Source: Chelonoidis abingdonii (taxonomy: Eukaryota > Chordata > Testudines > Testudinidae). Taken from it: DNA of 64,000 bases. The DNA lies in contig NC_133771.1 in assembly GCF_003597395.2 (NCBI RefSeq), forward strand, positions 128,266,117-128,330,116, given 5' to 3'. Below are positions 1-11,660 of this stretch, piece after piece (position 1 is the first letter of the stretch; each line of letters begins with the position of its first letter). The position numbers were made by a program, and so were the translations under genes. The notes under the pieces are model-generated. The model made no database searches and was not told where the DNA came from. It saw only the letters and a list, made by a program, of their open reading frames with translations.

Positions 1-79
1 GGAACTTCTGTATTCAGCCCTGTGTCAAGATCTGTTTACTGTCAACATAAGCTTTTGAAAAAAGAGCAGTGAAGGTCAC

Positions 80-230
80 AGCATTTTGTGGCATGTGTGT
101 CGTTGAACTGAAAGGCATGTCACACCTGCTTTTCATTTGTAGCATGCCACGTAGGCTGTACAGCCAATATAACAAGTGTGTGATATGCCTTTCACTTCAT
201 TGACACCCATACTAGATGCCACAAAATGCT
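80..230. repeat. Imperfect inverted repeat, probable old MITE
   Basis: The arm at 80-128 is matched in reverse complement by the arm at about 178-230. The outermost 15 bases (AGCATTTTGTGGCAT at 80-94) pair perfectly with 216-230, and further in AAAGGCAT pairs with ATGCCTTT. The loop is about 50 bp. No coding potential and no clear target duplication were seen. It is most likely a degenerate non-autonomous DNA transposon; a hairpin RNA cannot be excluded from sequence alone. Confidence 0.5.
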
Positions 231-233
231 GCT

Positions 234-1235
234 ACCTCCACCTAAAGCAATAGTGTCCTTTTTAAGCTGCATATAAGGTCAGAGCAGGATTCTATTTATC
301 AAACACTGCCAAAGAATATTCAAAATACATAAAATATATTCAAGTAGAAATATCTGTACTGAGACCTTTATTAAAGCAGATGTATTTGATGGATACATAT
401 ATTGTCATAATCTCCTTATTGGCTTTACCTTTCCAGAAGTTTTTGTGCTTTCTTGATCAACCTAAAGTTAGTTCAATGATGTCAAGGGGGAAGAATGCAG
501 CTAGTGACAAGTCAGCCATTTTGGCCCTGCTGTTGACTCCTCTTGGAGATCTGTTAGCCACAATGCAGGATAGCTGCAGTTCTAGAGTAAAATCTTATGG
601 ATCATTCTTCAACCAGTGTAAATCTGTGTAGCTGTCCTGACTTAACTGGTGGTACACTGATTTACACCAAGAGAGGATATCAGAGCTTAATTGGTAGCCA
701 TATATATATGCTCTTAGGACTTGGCTATATTTGGAATGCAAGAGAATCTCAAGGTTCCTCAGTTTCATAGTGCAGCCCTGAAAATACTTCAGTTAAAATG
801 CTTATTTGTGAATTATGCTATGACTCTAAAGATTACATTTGGCTGTAGGTATGATCATAAGATCAACAAAATATTATGTCACATCTCAACATATCTGTGT
901 GATGTCTCTGGTGGGGAGAAAGGACACTGCAAATGATATAGTTGTGGAATTTAATACCTGTCCTAAATCAACTAACTTGCTCTCAATTCAGCTAACACAA
1001 ACAGATTAGCAGGTGCTCTTCATACGAATACCAATGAACCCCTTATGCATGAAGCACCTGATTCTCTGAGGGTTGGGTGGAATATCTGTAATCAGAGGTA
1101 TGAAACAGAAAGCTGTGTTAGGGAGTAGAACTGAGGAGAGGAGGTGTCTGTATGTGCTCACTAGATCCATGAACACTGAAATAAGCCATATTTGATTGTA
1201 TTATTATATATTTGTATTAACATATCACCTACAAG
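234..1235. other. Intronic sequence, nothing recognised
   Basis: AT-rich sequence with only short chance reading frames (83 and 71 codons on the + strand, no family resemblance). I see no repeat family or splice-bounded exon here. Confidence 0.6.
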
Positions 1236-1640
1236 TCGTAGTCATAGTCAAGGACCTCATTGTTCTAGCTGTTGTACAAACACAGAACAAACATGGTCCC
1301 TGCCCTAACGAGCTTACAATATAAGTATAAAACAAGAGATGAATACAGACAGAGGTGGGAGTACCAGGAAACAATGAGAAAGTATTGGTCAGAGTGATAG
1401 GCAATGGATTCAGTGCACCAGTGGTCTAACTGATAAGTTTTTTTGTAGGCTTCCCGGCAAATGAGAGTTTTAAGGAGGATAATTGGTTAGTTTTGTGGAT
1501 GTTTACAGGGAGCATCCCCCAAGCATGAGGGGCATATGAGAGAAAGCAGGAAGGCACTTGTTTCAAAATTTAACTAGTGGGTGATGGAGATTGATGAAGT
1601 GGCATTATTGACCAGATGCATGGAGTGAAAAATTCAGTAG
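1236..1640 (-). mobile_element. L2-like LINE 3' fragment
   Basis: The + strand text around 1245-1420 (TTGTACAAACACAGAACAAA, then a stretch resembling 'cagtccctgccc ... gagcttacaat') is the reverse complement of a common sauropsid L2-like LINE 3' end. Further right the sequence matches the C-terminal reverse transcriptase region on the - strand, with many stops. A second copy lies at 11049-11660. It is an old, dead, 5'-truncated copy. The clade name (L2 versus a CR1 relative) is from memory. Confidence 0.65.
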
Positions 1641-1721
1641 GCAGATATAAATATATAGTACATGAAAAGATGGGAGTTGCCTTACCATCTTTCCTTGTGG
1701 GGGGGGATCACTGAAAGCTTA

Positions 1722-1815
1722 TGACCACATAAATTTGTTAGTCTCTAAGGTGCCACAAGGACTCCTCATTATTTTTGCTGATACAGACTAACACTGCTAC
1801 CCCTCTGAAACCTGT
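1722..1815 (+). mobile_element. Penelope-like element 3' tail fragment
   Basis: The block contains TTTGTTAGTCTCTAAGGTGC followed by 'gatacagactaacactgctacccctctga'. This matches the 3' tail also present at 32174-32340 and adjoining the PLE reverse transcriptase at 4620-5923. Only the tail is present, in sense orientation. No clear target duplication was found. Confidence 0.6.
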
Positions 1816-2355
1816 CACACTAGAGATGTCACTTGAAGAAGAATCTTTGCAGACGATTTAGAATTCACTAACATCATACAAATTCTATTCCTTAAGTGTC
1901 TGACCTATCGTATGAGCCTTAAACATGCCTGGAGTATTTTTTGCTGATTCTCAGTTTTTAGAAAAGTGAAATGTCCTTATAGTGACCAATCTGTCTGTTT
2001 AAAAACAACATATTGTATTTTATCCCTCAAGAAAATATGTTAAATAAGCTAAATCTTGCTCCTGTGGGGATTTGCTTTCTGTGTCATCACCAAAGGGTGG
2101 GGCAGTGTAAGCAGCACCAGAGGCAGCAGCTGTTTGCTGAAGGTAAATTTGATATTGGTCTTAAAGAAGTGTCAGGTCTGTCAATACCAATAATCATACT
2201 AAATTAGTACAGAACAATATTTTACAATGAGGACTTTAAATAGCTTAATAATGCCCCCTGGCCGGTGACTGACCAACTTCAGAAATATCTACTTTTAGCT
2301 GGGTCTGCAAATCTATATGACCCCTCCCTCTTTATGCCTTTTTCAAAGGCAAGAT
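1816..2355. other. Intronic sequence, nothing recognised
   Basis: No repeat family, exon or RNA gene is apparent. The 64-codon frame near 2013 shows no family features. Confidence 0.5.
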
Positions 2356-2358
2356 TTA

Positions 2359-2657
2359 GGGTATGTTTGCACTAGAGATGAAAGGTATAATTTCCATCTT
2401 CAGTAGACACCCCCCCTCCCCCATTAGTTCTCATTGAGCTAGCATGCTAAGAAACAACAATGTAGGCACAGTGGCATAAAAAGTAGACTGGGCTAGCCAA
2501 CCTAGGTACGATACCCTGTGAGACTCTAGGTATATACTCAGGTGACTAGCCCCTCCTGTGGCTTGTTCCATAGTGGCTACACCTGTATATGTAGCATGCT
2601 AGCTTGATGAGAGCAAGCACAGGTATGTGTACTGGAGCTGGAAACTATACCATACCC
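2359..2657. mobile_element. Harbinger-type MITE
   Basis: The element begins GGGTATGTTTGCACTAG and ends in ATACCATACCC, so the outer ends are inverted (GGGTATG/CATACCC). Internal inverted matches occur too, such as GAGCTAGCATGCTA against TAGCATGCTAGCTTG. The flanking triplets are TTA and TGA, compatible with a 3-bp Harbinger target duplication with one change. Length is 299 bp with no coding capacity. The same superfamily recurs at 12247, 23485, 30899 and 39526. Confidence 0.65.
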
Positions 2658-3282
2658 TGAGGCTTCTGGTGCTGCTTTCAGAAGGAACAGCCTTAAAAGG
2701 AAGAGCACTTGTACCCTTCAAAACATCTTGCATCAGGACTGGGGAAAAGTGACTTAGTATTTTTTTGGGTGTCATGATTTTGGAGGAGCCTGACCCATAC
2801 ATATTTAAACCCTTGGGACTGGCAGTCTTATTAACTTATCTTTAATGTGGATGCTTTTCTAAATATCACATATGTATAAAATATTTTAAAATCAGTTCAA
2901 ATAAATAATTATAACAATTGTATATGAAAAACCTAGTGAATGAACAAAGTATCCCAACAATTATGTGTCAGAAGTACATATATGAACAGTGAGGTATTAG
3001 GCAGTCCAAAACTGTTTTTAATGGTTTACTATTTATTACTTTGTACAGTAACTCTAATTTTGCTGGCACTTTAAATTACACCTAAAAAGACAAGATCTCT
3101 GATCTGGAGAGCTTGCAGTCTAGTTTTATGACTAGATATCTAATGACAATAGAGTTCAGAAAAAATGCTATACTTTAGTTTGGAGTTCGATCTTACCTTC
3201 TTAGTAAAGGACTTTTTTTTTTCTTTTTAGACATTAGGTGTTATCCAAGAGAATACTGATCCAAGAACTGGATAGCATGACC

Positions 3283-3348
3283 GAAACCCTGGCCCCATTG
3301 AATACAATGGCAAAACTCCCACTGACTTCGATAGGGCCAAGATTTCAT
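3283..3348. repeat. Short palindromic MITE-like repeat
   Basis: GAAACCCTGGCCCCATTGAA pairs with the reverse complement of TTCGATAGGGCCAAGATTTC, leaving a short loop. A half copy in the opposite sense lies at 3618-3663, where it is cut off by the CR1 that follows. Old and non-coding. Confidence 0.5.
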
Positions 3349-3462
3349 CCACAGACTCTTCAGTGACATTTCCATCTCTCCTGTTTTAAATGTTGCTACA
3401 GTTCGCTTTAAGCTGAAATTATCTGGCACAGAATCACACAAGGAATGAGGCAGTGTCTAAGG

Positions 3463-3568
3463 CAGGGATCATCCACCTTTGGCACACGGCCCACCAGGTT
3501 TGTTTACCAGCCACGTCCGCAGTTCGGCCGATCAAAGCCTCCACGGGCCCAAAGATTGCCGGTCCCTG
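3463..3568. mobile_element. hAT MITE, 106 bp
   Basis: The element starts CAGGGA and ends TCCCTG and is flanked by a perfect 8-bp target duplication, GTCTAAGG, at 3455-3462 and 3569-3576. The 8-bp duplication and CAGGG termini are hallmarks of the hAT superfamily. Its body ('ttggcacacggcccaccagg...') resembles an internally deleted form of the element at 51691-51992. Non-coding. Confidence 0.85.
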
Positions 3569-4341
3569 GTCTAAGGTATCCAGACACAAACCAATTATAA
3601 TTCAAAACCAACACTTTGGATGAAATCCTGGCTCTGTTGAAGTCTATGGGAGTTTTGCCATTTGTTTAATAGAATCATAGGAATATTGGGCTGAAAGGGA
3701 ACTCAGTTATCAAGTCCAGCCCCCTGCCCTGTGGCAGGATCAAATGAACCTAGACCATCCCTGATATGTGCTAATCCAACCTGTTTTTAAAAACCTCCAA
3801 TTATGAGGATTCCATAACTTCCTTTGGAAGCCTAATACAGGGCTAAATTATCCTTATTGTTGGAAAGTTTTTTTCCTAATGTTTAATGTAAATCTCCCTT
3901 GCTGCATATTAAGGCAATTACTACTTGTCCTACCTTCAGTGGACGTGGAAAACAACTGATCACCATCCACTTAAAAGCCTTAGACATATGTGAAGACTGT
4001 TATCAGGTCTGTCTCTCTTCCCCCATCTCCTCCTTTCTCAAGACTAAACATGATGTGTGTGGAGGGGGTTAACCTTTCCTCATATCAGGTTTTCTAAGCT
4101 TTTTATAATTTTTTTTGCTTTTCTCTGGATGCTCTCCAGTTTGTTCACATCCTTCCGAAAGTGTGGTGCCCAGACTAGGACAGAGTACTGCAGCTGAGAC
4201 GTCGTCAGTGTCAAGTAGAGTGGGACAATTACCTCCCATGTCTTACAGACAAAATTCCTGTTAATATACTCCAGAATTATATTAGCCTGTTTCTCAGCTG
4301 CATCATATTGTTGACTCGTTCAATTTGTGGTCCATTATAAT

Positions 4342-4429
4342 CAGGGTTTTGGAGCTGTGCTCTGGCTCTGCTCCAGCTCCAGGCAAAAACCTGCAGCTCC
4401 ACTGCTCTGGGCTCCGCTCCAAACCCCTG
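4342..4429. mobile_element. hAT MITE, 88 bp, nested in CR1
   Basis: Termini are CAGGGTTTTGGAGC and GCTCCAAACCCCTG, an inverted pair. Flanks are ATTATAAT (4334-4341) and ATTATAAC (4430-4437), an 8-bp duplication with one change that fits the hAT preference nTnnnnAn. The surrounding CR1 sequence is continuous once the insert and one copy of the duplication are ignored, which proves insertion after the CR1. GC-rich and non-coding. Confidence 0.85.
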
Positions 4430-4619
4430 ATTATAACCCAAGATCCTTTCCAGCAGTACAACCACCTAGCCAGTTATTCCCTATTTTGTAGTTGTGCATT
4501 TGATTTTTTCCTTCCTAAGTTAAGTATTTTGAACTTGTCTTTTTTTGAATTTCATCTTTTTTTGAATTTCAGGCCAATTCTCCAATTTGTCACGATCTTT
4601 TGAATTCTAATGCTATTCT

Positions 4620-5923
4620 GTAAAAGCAGCAGAGAATCCTGTGACACCTTATAGACTAACAGACGTTTTGGAGCATGGCTGTCGTTGGCTGATACCCACG
4701 TCGTCCAGAGATGTATAGTGAAATTTCCAGGGCGTGATATACTATGCTAGCAAGCAAGTAGATGATAACGAGTAGTTTCAATCAGGGAGATGAGGCCCTG
4801 TTTCTAGCAGATAGTGTGAAAACCAAGGAGGAGAAACGGTTCTGTAGTTGAAAGCCCATTCGACAGTCTTGTTCATCTGAGCTGAATGTGTCAAAATTTT
4901 GCAGGTGAATGAAGCTCAGCAGTTTCTCTTTGATAGTCTGGTCCTGAAGTTTTTCCTGGCTGCGGGATGGCCACCTGTAGTCCTGTGATGTGTCGCTGGT
5001 GTCAGATATTGGGCAGATTGCATCGAGGTTTGTTGCATGATGTTCCTGAGCTAAGAGTTACTATGCGTGCGGTTGCAGTTGCTGGTAGAACAATTTCAAT
5101 TTGGCAGGTTGTCTTTGGCGTAGATTGGCCTGCCACCCAAGGCTTGTGAAATGAGATCATTGTCCAGGATGGTTGTAAGCCTAATGATGCGGTTGGAGAT
5201 TTAGCTGAGCTGTATGTATGGCCAGTGGAGGCCTGTTGTTTCTTTCTTAGTTTGTCTGCAGTAGGGGCTTCTGGGTACATGTCTGCCTGTTGATCTTTTC
5301 CTTTTTCGGCGTCGGGCTATTTAGTTTGAGGAATGCTGGTGGAGATTTGTAGGTGTGTCTCTGTTGAGGTTAGCAATGCGTGGTACTCATGCTTGCTGGA
5401 GACAATTGATCGTGTATGGCCCGGGATGAACTGAGCATGAAGTAGCATAGCGGTCGGTAGTTTTCGATTAGGTGTCGTAACTGTGACCATCCCTATTGCA
5501 CCTGGTGCTAGAAAGAACCTCCCGTTGTAGATTGCCAGGCTAAGGTTCCAGTCGTGGAAGCTGTTGAAATCGTAGGTGGGAATTTTTCAGAGTCTCCTCC
5601 ATGGCAGATATGAATGTCATTCAATGTAGCGTAGGTAGAGAAGGGGCGTGAGTGGACGAGAGCTGAGGAAGCGTTGTTCCAGGTCAGCCATAAAAATATT
5701 GGCATATTGTGGGGCCATGCGGGTGCCCATAGCAGTGCCACTGATCTGGAGATATATATTGTCATCAAATTTGAAATAGTTGTGGGTGAGTATAAAGGCA
5801 CAGAGCTCAGCAGCCAGTTATGCTGTGGCATCATCAGGGATACTGTTCCTGACAGCTTGTATTCCATCTGTGTGTGGGATGTTTGTGTAGAGAGCCTCTA
5901 CATCGATGGTGGCTAGGATGGTG
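4620..5923 (-). mobile_element. Penelope-like retroelement, 5'-truncated, nested in CR1
   Basis: The reverse strand encodes PLE reverse transcriptase motifs: EALYTNIPHTDGI at about 5870-5905, then GTAMGTRMAPQYANIFMADL at about 5685-5745, both typical of the Penelope family. The 3' tail at 4620-4690 (GTAAAAGCAGCAGAGAATCC on the + strand) matches PLE tails elsewhere in the window. Flanks carry TGCTATTCT at 4611-4619 and 5924-5932, a 9-bp target duplication. The YIDD-equivalent site near 5612-5632 carries a frameshift, so the enzyme is inactive. The 5' part of the element is missing. Confidence 0.88.
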
Positions 5924-7940
5924 TGCTATTCTCTAATTCTAGACCTCTCCCAGGTTGGTGTCATCTGCTAATTTTATGAGCATACTCTCCACTCCATTAT
6001 CCAAGTCATTAATGAAAATATTGAATAGTACCAGACCCAGGCCTGACCCTTGCAGGACCCACTAGATACGCCCTCTCAGTTTGACTGTGAACCATTGATA
6101 AGTGTTCTTTGAGTTCAATCTTTCAGTCAGTGTGCACCATCTTATTATCATTTCACCTAGACCACATTTTCTTAGTTTGTTTATGAGAATGTCATGTGGG
6201 ATTATGTCAAAAACCTTACTAAAATCAAGAGAACACATCAACTGCTCTTCCCTCTCTTCCCTTTTCCCCCACCCCCACCCCCATCCACTAGGCCAATAAT
6301 CTTGTCAAAGAAGGAAATTAGGTTAGTTTGGCATAATTTGTTCTTGACAAATCCATGCTGCCTATTCCTTATAACCCTATTATCCCCCTGATGCTTATAA
6401 ACTGATCATTTAATAATTTGTTCCACTATCTTTTTCAGAGCTTTCAAAATTAAGCTGACTGATCTATAATTCCCTGGGTCTTCTTTCTTCATATTTTTGA
6501 AGATAAGTCCCATATTTGCCTTTCTTCAGCCCTCTGGTACCTCACCCATCCTCCATTAGTTCTTGAAGATAATCACTAACTGTTCCAAGATTGCTTCAGT
6601 TAGTTCCTTAAGTACCCTAGGACAAATTTCATTAGGCCCTACTGACTTGTATACATTTAACTTATCTAAATATTATTTAACCTGTTCTTTTCCTAACTGT
6701 GTTGGGTATCAGGTCACCATCAACATTTTTAGTGAAGACTGAAGCAAAATAGGCATTAAATACCTCAGCTTTCTTGATGTTGTCAGTTATTAGCTTTCCT
6801 TCTCCATGAAGTAGAGGATCTACTCTTTCATTCCTCTTTCCCTTGCTCCTTATGTATTAAAGAACCTCTTCTTATTTGCTAGATATAACTCATTTTGTGC
6901 TTTATCTTTCTGATTTTATTGATACATGCTTGTACTATTCTTTTGTGTTCCTCCTTAGCAATTTGTCCATGTTTCCACTTTCATAGGATTCCTTTGTTGG
7001 TGTTCAGGTCATTAAAGAGCTCCTGATGGGCCATATTGGCCTCTTGCTATTCTTCCTCTGTTTTCATGATCACTTTCACCTAAATTGTCTTCCACCTTCA
7101 GATATGCTCCCAATTCCTCCCTGTTGGTCAAAATGAAGTCTAAAATGGTTGTCCCCTGGGTTATTTACTCCACTTTCTGGGGGAAAAAATCATTACCCTT
7201 ACATTCCAATAACTTCTTGTAAGTTTTGTGTGTTGCCATATTACTTTTCCAACAGATGTCTAAGTAGCTGATGTCCCCCCATTACTACTAGGTCTTGTGT
7301 TTTGGATTTTTGTTGTTTGTTCTAGACATGCCTTCTCTACTTCCTCCTGTTGGTTTGGTGGTGTATAATACACCTCACCATGACATCTCTCTTATTTGTA
7401 ACCCTTTTATTTTTACCTAGAGGCTCTTGTTTGGTCTTGTTCTCACCTCCTTGTGGACCTCAGAACAAGTGTATATATTCTTGATGTATAATGCAACACC
7501 TCCTCCTTTTTTAATGTGCCTATCCTTCCTGACCAAGCTATGCCCCTCTATACCAGTATTCCAGTAATGAGGTTTATCACAAGTTCCTGTGATGCCATCA
7601 AGTCGTAATTTCACTTATGTACAAATATTTCCCATTCTTCCTCTTTGTTCCCCATATTCTTTGCATTTGTGTATAGATATCTAAGATGGTGAGCAGATTT
7701 TCCCTGCTATTTCCTTCTCATTGCTCTTACCCTTTTGTAGTTTACCATGTTCTCTCTACCCGACCCCTCCAGCATCTAACTCTGTTACAATTGATTTTAT
7801 TATGCTTACTGTGAGCTTTTGTCACTTGCCCCCTTTGAATCTGGTTTAAAGTCCTTCTGACTGGGTCAGCGGGTTGGTGCACGAAGATGCTGTTCCCCTT
7901 TTTGATCAGTGGACTCCATCTTTTCCCAGCAGACTTTCTT

Positions 7941-9790
7941 CAGTGGAATAAGTATTTCACCCTGTGAATTTAATCTAGAATTTAATTGGAAGCCAGTGCA
8001 AACCCCAGACCACAGATTTAATGAGTTTGTTCAATAAAGGATTACTGTAGTTTTAGATATAGGACTAATTTTCAAATGTGGTCACTTAGGTTATTATTAT
8101 TAACAACCAATTCTGTGGTTTGGCACTCAAACTGATACTTGCAGCAGGTGCCCATAACCCATTTTTGGTGTCTGAGTGCCAGCATAAAAACTCAAATTTG
8201 AAAACAGGATTCCCGCCTAAATATTGGATATGGGGATAGTATGGAGTGCAACATTTTTAAACATGTTAAGTAAATTTGGATCTATAAATGTGTGCAGCTA
8301 AATATGTCACAGTACAAGTTATATTTGTTCAAAGTCAGGCATTTTTTCAATGACCAGTGTGTAGATTAAGAATTTGAGGTACATTTTCAGCCAAGTGCAG
8401 AAGCATCAATACACACAACTCACATTAACAACAGGGATTTGGTGTTGGGTTTCCTGTGCACAATACTGAAAATGATTATTTATTATACCCATCAATTATC
8501 TCTAGAGATTTACAAAGATGTTTTAAACCACACTAATTGAATCTACTCAAAACAGCAATTAAATGAATCTCCCTGAGAGAGTCTCCCCAGCCCTAAAACA
8601 AGGCAGCTTCTCATTAACCCCAGCTAACCCTGTGGAATATAATGCCACATATAAAAAAATCTCTCAAGAAATATCTCTAACTGTGAAAGAAAACAGGTTC
8701 TTCCCTGACATTCAGCCAAATATAACCCCATGAAATCCACTTCCACAGGAAAAATCAGAGAAAACATAGATTCTTACAGCATGTCTAAAAGGTCGCTAAA
8801 TCTAGGCTCTGGCCAGAAAAGAAAGGAATCAAGTTCCAGACCTTACCAGGAGCAGCCTGGCACCAGAACTCATCCATTAGCACCCTCGTCTTATTCTTGA
8901 TGTGCCTCATTTGTCTGTGTAATGAAGTGATCTGTTTACATATTATGAGAAAAATCTTATTCAATTTCCAGTGAGAATATAAATATTACTCAATTAAAGT
9001 GTATTCCACATATTTCATCATGCATAGTATTGACTCCCTAAATATGCAGATTAATGTGCTCTTTAAAAATATTTATCCACATGGAGTTTCAGATGCAAAA
9101 ATCAACAATTTTCTTGTACTCAGTTGCAGTGTGGTTAATAAGACCAATACATCTCAGTAAGCTCTAGACAGTTTGTTGATTAGAGGTGTTAAATAATTGG
9201 GTGCCCTTTAAGCATAAGTTTCTTTTGTAAATGAGTAAAATCAGCATGAAATAACCTTTGATAAGAAATATTTTACTTATTGGCTATTGCTCTTTTATGA
9301 CTTACGTACATTCAACATCAGATTTAAAGAACAACAATAGTTTAGGTGTTAATAGGGCTGACTTTGAATCCCAGTGCTTCATTTTTTTAAAGTAGCTCCA
9401 AGAAGTGGCTTGATGGATAACAGACAGATATTAATTGTTATGCCTTTATGCAAAATTCTTCCCTCAGTTGAATCTGTAATAGGTATCACTTAGATTTAAC
9501 TTCATGCATTTAAGAGTCTGGCATAGATCTCCATTTTTGTGTGTTTACTGATACCAGAGCTCTAACCAGGGGTGTATTTTCACTAAAAGTTGGTAGTGTT
9601 AGCAAAAAAACAAAAAATCCCCCCGCCCCCATAATACCACAACCCTCCCCACACTTTTGTATGTACTATTTGTTAAGTGCCTCAGTGCTCTGCAAGGACG
9701 AGGCCCACACACACAGTGAGTTATTTGGCTTCAATGAAGGTAAAGTGACACATCCGCAACGGGGACCCTGGGCGTTGCTGTCACTTAGCA
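7941..9790. other. Intronic sequence, nothing recognised
   Basis: AT-rich sequence with poly-purine and poly-pyrimidine runs. No exon, RNA gene or repeat could be named. The 84-codon frame near 9541 spans a CCCC-rich stretch and looks like chance. Confidence 0.5.
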
Positions 9791-10395
9791 GGTGAAAACC
9801 CAGCACGAAGCTCAGCTCGGCTGGTTTGAGGTCCAAAGTGGACCGGGAGCAACAGCATATATACTACAATACAAAGCACTCATACATATGCAAAAAGACT
9901 TCCACAGGCTATGTCCCCTTGGCCTAAGCATACCAAACTCGTTTAACCAGTTAAAAGCAAGTATAAGTGCTGTCCTACAATGACCGGTCACGCAGCAATC
10001 TTCACAAGCCCCGAAGCGAAAACACCAGCACATGACACATTCTACCCCCTACTATTTAACAACATTTAGACACCCACTGCAGAAAGGACTGACTCTTTAC
10101 AGTTCAGTAGTTGACCTACTCATCAGCAAGACCATACTATCCGCTGCTGCCTCATCAAAGTCAGGAGCTTCTACTGCCAGGCTTCTGAAAAGTAGTTGTG
10201 GAGATTAACATAGTTACAGGGAATTGGCTATCCCATTCGTGTCAAACTCCTTCACTAGCGGAAGAGTCACTCTCCTCTGAGACAAGAAGAACTCATAAAC
10301 ACACTCCTTCATGGCGACATCAGCAGATTTCACGTAGATGCTCATGGTGAGGCAGAGACCCTGGAGAGCAATTAGGCAGGTACCAAGCATACTTT
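9791..10395 (-). other. Unassigned block with a short - strand frame, possible retrocopy relic
   Basis: Base composition is more even here and CpG slightly commoner than in the surroundings. On the - strand a frame beginning at about 10346 reads MSIYVKSADVAMKECVYEFF and continues for 44 codons before a stop near 10212. I could not identify the family. There are no splice sites and no poly-A tail that would settle a retrocopy. It could equally be an unknown repeat. Confidence 0.25.
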
Positions 10396-11048
10396 CTTCT
10401 CAGTTAATCCCACCTTTTTACCTCATTAATTTTTCAAGACCTCCCAGTGAATAATCCCTGGCAGAGTCAAAAAAATCTTTGTTTCCTACGTTGGCATTGC
10501 ACAAGTCTCACAATATCCTTTAAGTTTTGCTACAAGATTTCCAGAAGTCTACCACACAGTGGCCCTGGAGTAGTCAAACTTAGTATCACCAAGCCAGATA
10601 AGCAAAGTTTGTGCTGGAAGCAGCCTTTACCCTTGTGAGATTGGGGCTCATTTCTTCCTACAGTAGATCAATACTTTGGGAATTTCCAGTCTCTGATTCC
10701 CATAATGTGGGTTTTGGTATCTGTCCTCCTTCATGATCAAACAGGCTGAAGATGTGGCAGTCCTATGGTATCATTAACATCAAAATGCTGAAAAGTTCAA
10801 GAGCAGAGTACTCTGCAGAGGCTGGTCTCTACTGTTTGTAATACCAAACGTTGTGGGTGTGAACAGTTTCCATTAGTCTGAAATTGAACTTAACTCTATC
10901 TTTTGTGCCTGCAAAAATTTCAAGATAGAGATGACTCAACAGTATTGCAGGCAAAACAAAAATGGAGAGTCTTTGTATCCATGGATTTAAAAAAACACCA
11001 TATAATTGTTTCCTGTTATCATCTTAATCCTCCTTTATTTTTTTTTTT
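10396..11048. other. Intronic sequence, nothing recognised
   Basis: No recognisable exon or repeat. A T-run at 11037-11049 abuts the L2-like fragment that follows. Confidence 0.5.
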
Positions 11049-11660
11049 AGCTGTGGCGCTAGAAGCCCCAGTCATGATCAGACCCCATCTGCAGGTGGTT
11101 ATAAAACAGACAAAGGACAGTCCTTGCCCAGAATACTTATATTCAATCCAGTATAAGACAAAGACAATGAATGATACAAACAGAAGGAAGTACAAGGAAA
11201 CAATAAGACAATATGGTCAACAGACAGCCAGTGGTTTCAGCACAGCAGCGCCTAACCATGCGTCAAGTTTTTTATAGCTCATAGCAAAGAGAGTTTTAAG
11301 TGGTTAAAGATAATGAGTAGTTTACAAGCTGTTATGTGAGCTTCTCCCAAACATGAGAAGCATGGGAGAAAGCATTAAGGGTTTGTTTAAAATTAACAAG
11401 TGGCATGAGGCTGATATTATTGCAGTTAAGGTGAGTTAACTTTTGATGCTGAGAGAAAATGTAGAGGAGGTATCATGACGGTTTGAAAGGAAGATAAGTA
11501 GCTTATGTTTATACAGTGGAGAAGAGGGACAGTGAAGGATGCAAAGAGAGAGACATAGACTAAGCAACAGACTATGGAAAATATCTTAGCTGCATTCTGA
11601 ATGATATCAGAGGGCGAATTGGATTTGTCAAGGCCAGAGATAGGTGTTGCCACTACATTG
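11049..11660 (-). mobile_element. L2-like LINE 3' fragment
   Basis: Same family and orientation as 1236-1640. Shared landmarks include GACAAAGACAATGAATGATA..., 'agtacaaggaaacaataagacaatatggtcaacag' and the 'cttctcccaaacatgagaagcatgggagaaagca' block. The reverse strand corresponds to the C-terminal RT region with many stops. A further short piece with the same 'gctgtacaaacacagtac' motif lies at about 11725-11810. Confidence 0.65.

Larger units (their letters stand above)
3668..7940 (-). mobile_element. CR1 LINE, interrupted by two insertions
   Basis: The 3' end lies at 3668 (AGAATCATAGGAATATTGGG) and the element runs to about 7940 on the - strand. Reverse-strand translation gives CR1 ORF2 in pieces. 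Near 7420-7600 is an endonuclease portion with the run GGGVALYIKN, and at about 5950-6680 are reverse transcriptase blocks ([32 protein letters not shown]). Stops and frameshifts are frequent, so it is dead. The last RT block is the catalytic A/F-x-D-D region, and the ORF continues past the nested PLE. A hAT MITE (4342-4429) and a PLE (4620-5923) are nested inside. The 5' limit is approximate. Confidence 0.9.

Noticed and set aside
11394..11653. Reading frames near 11426 and 10903 as host exons
   Set aside because: The sequence matches the L2-like LINE family also seen at 1236 and 62775.
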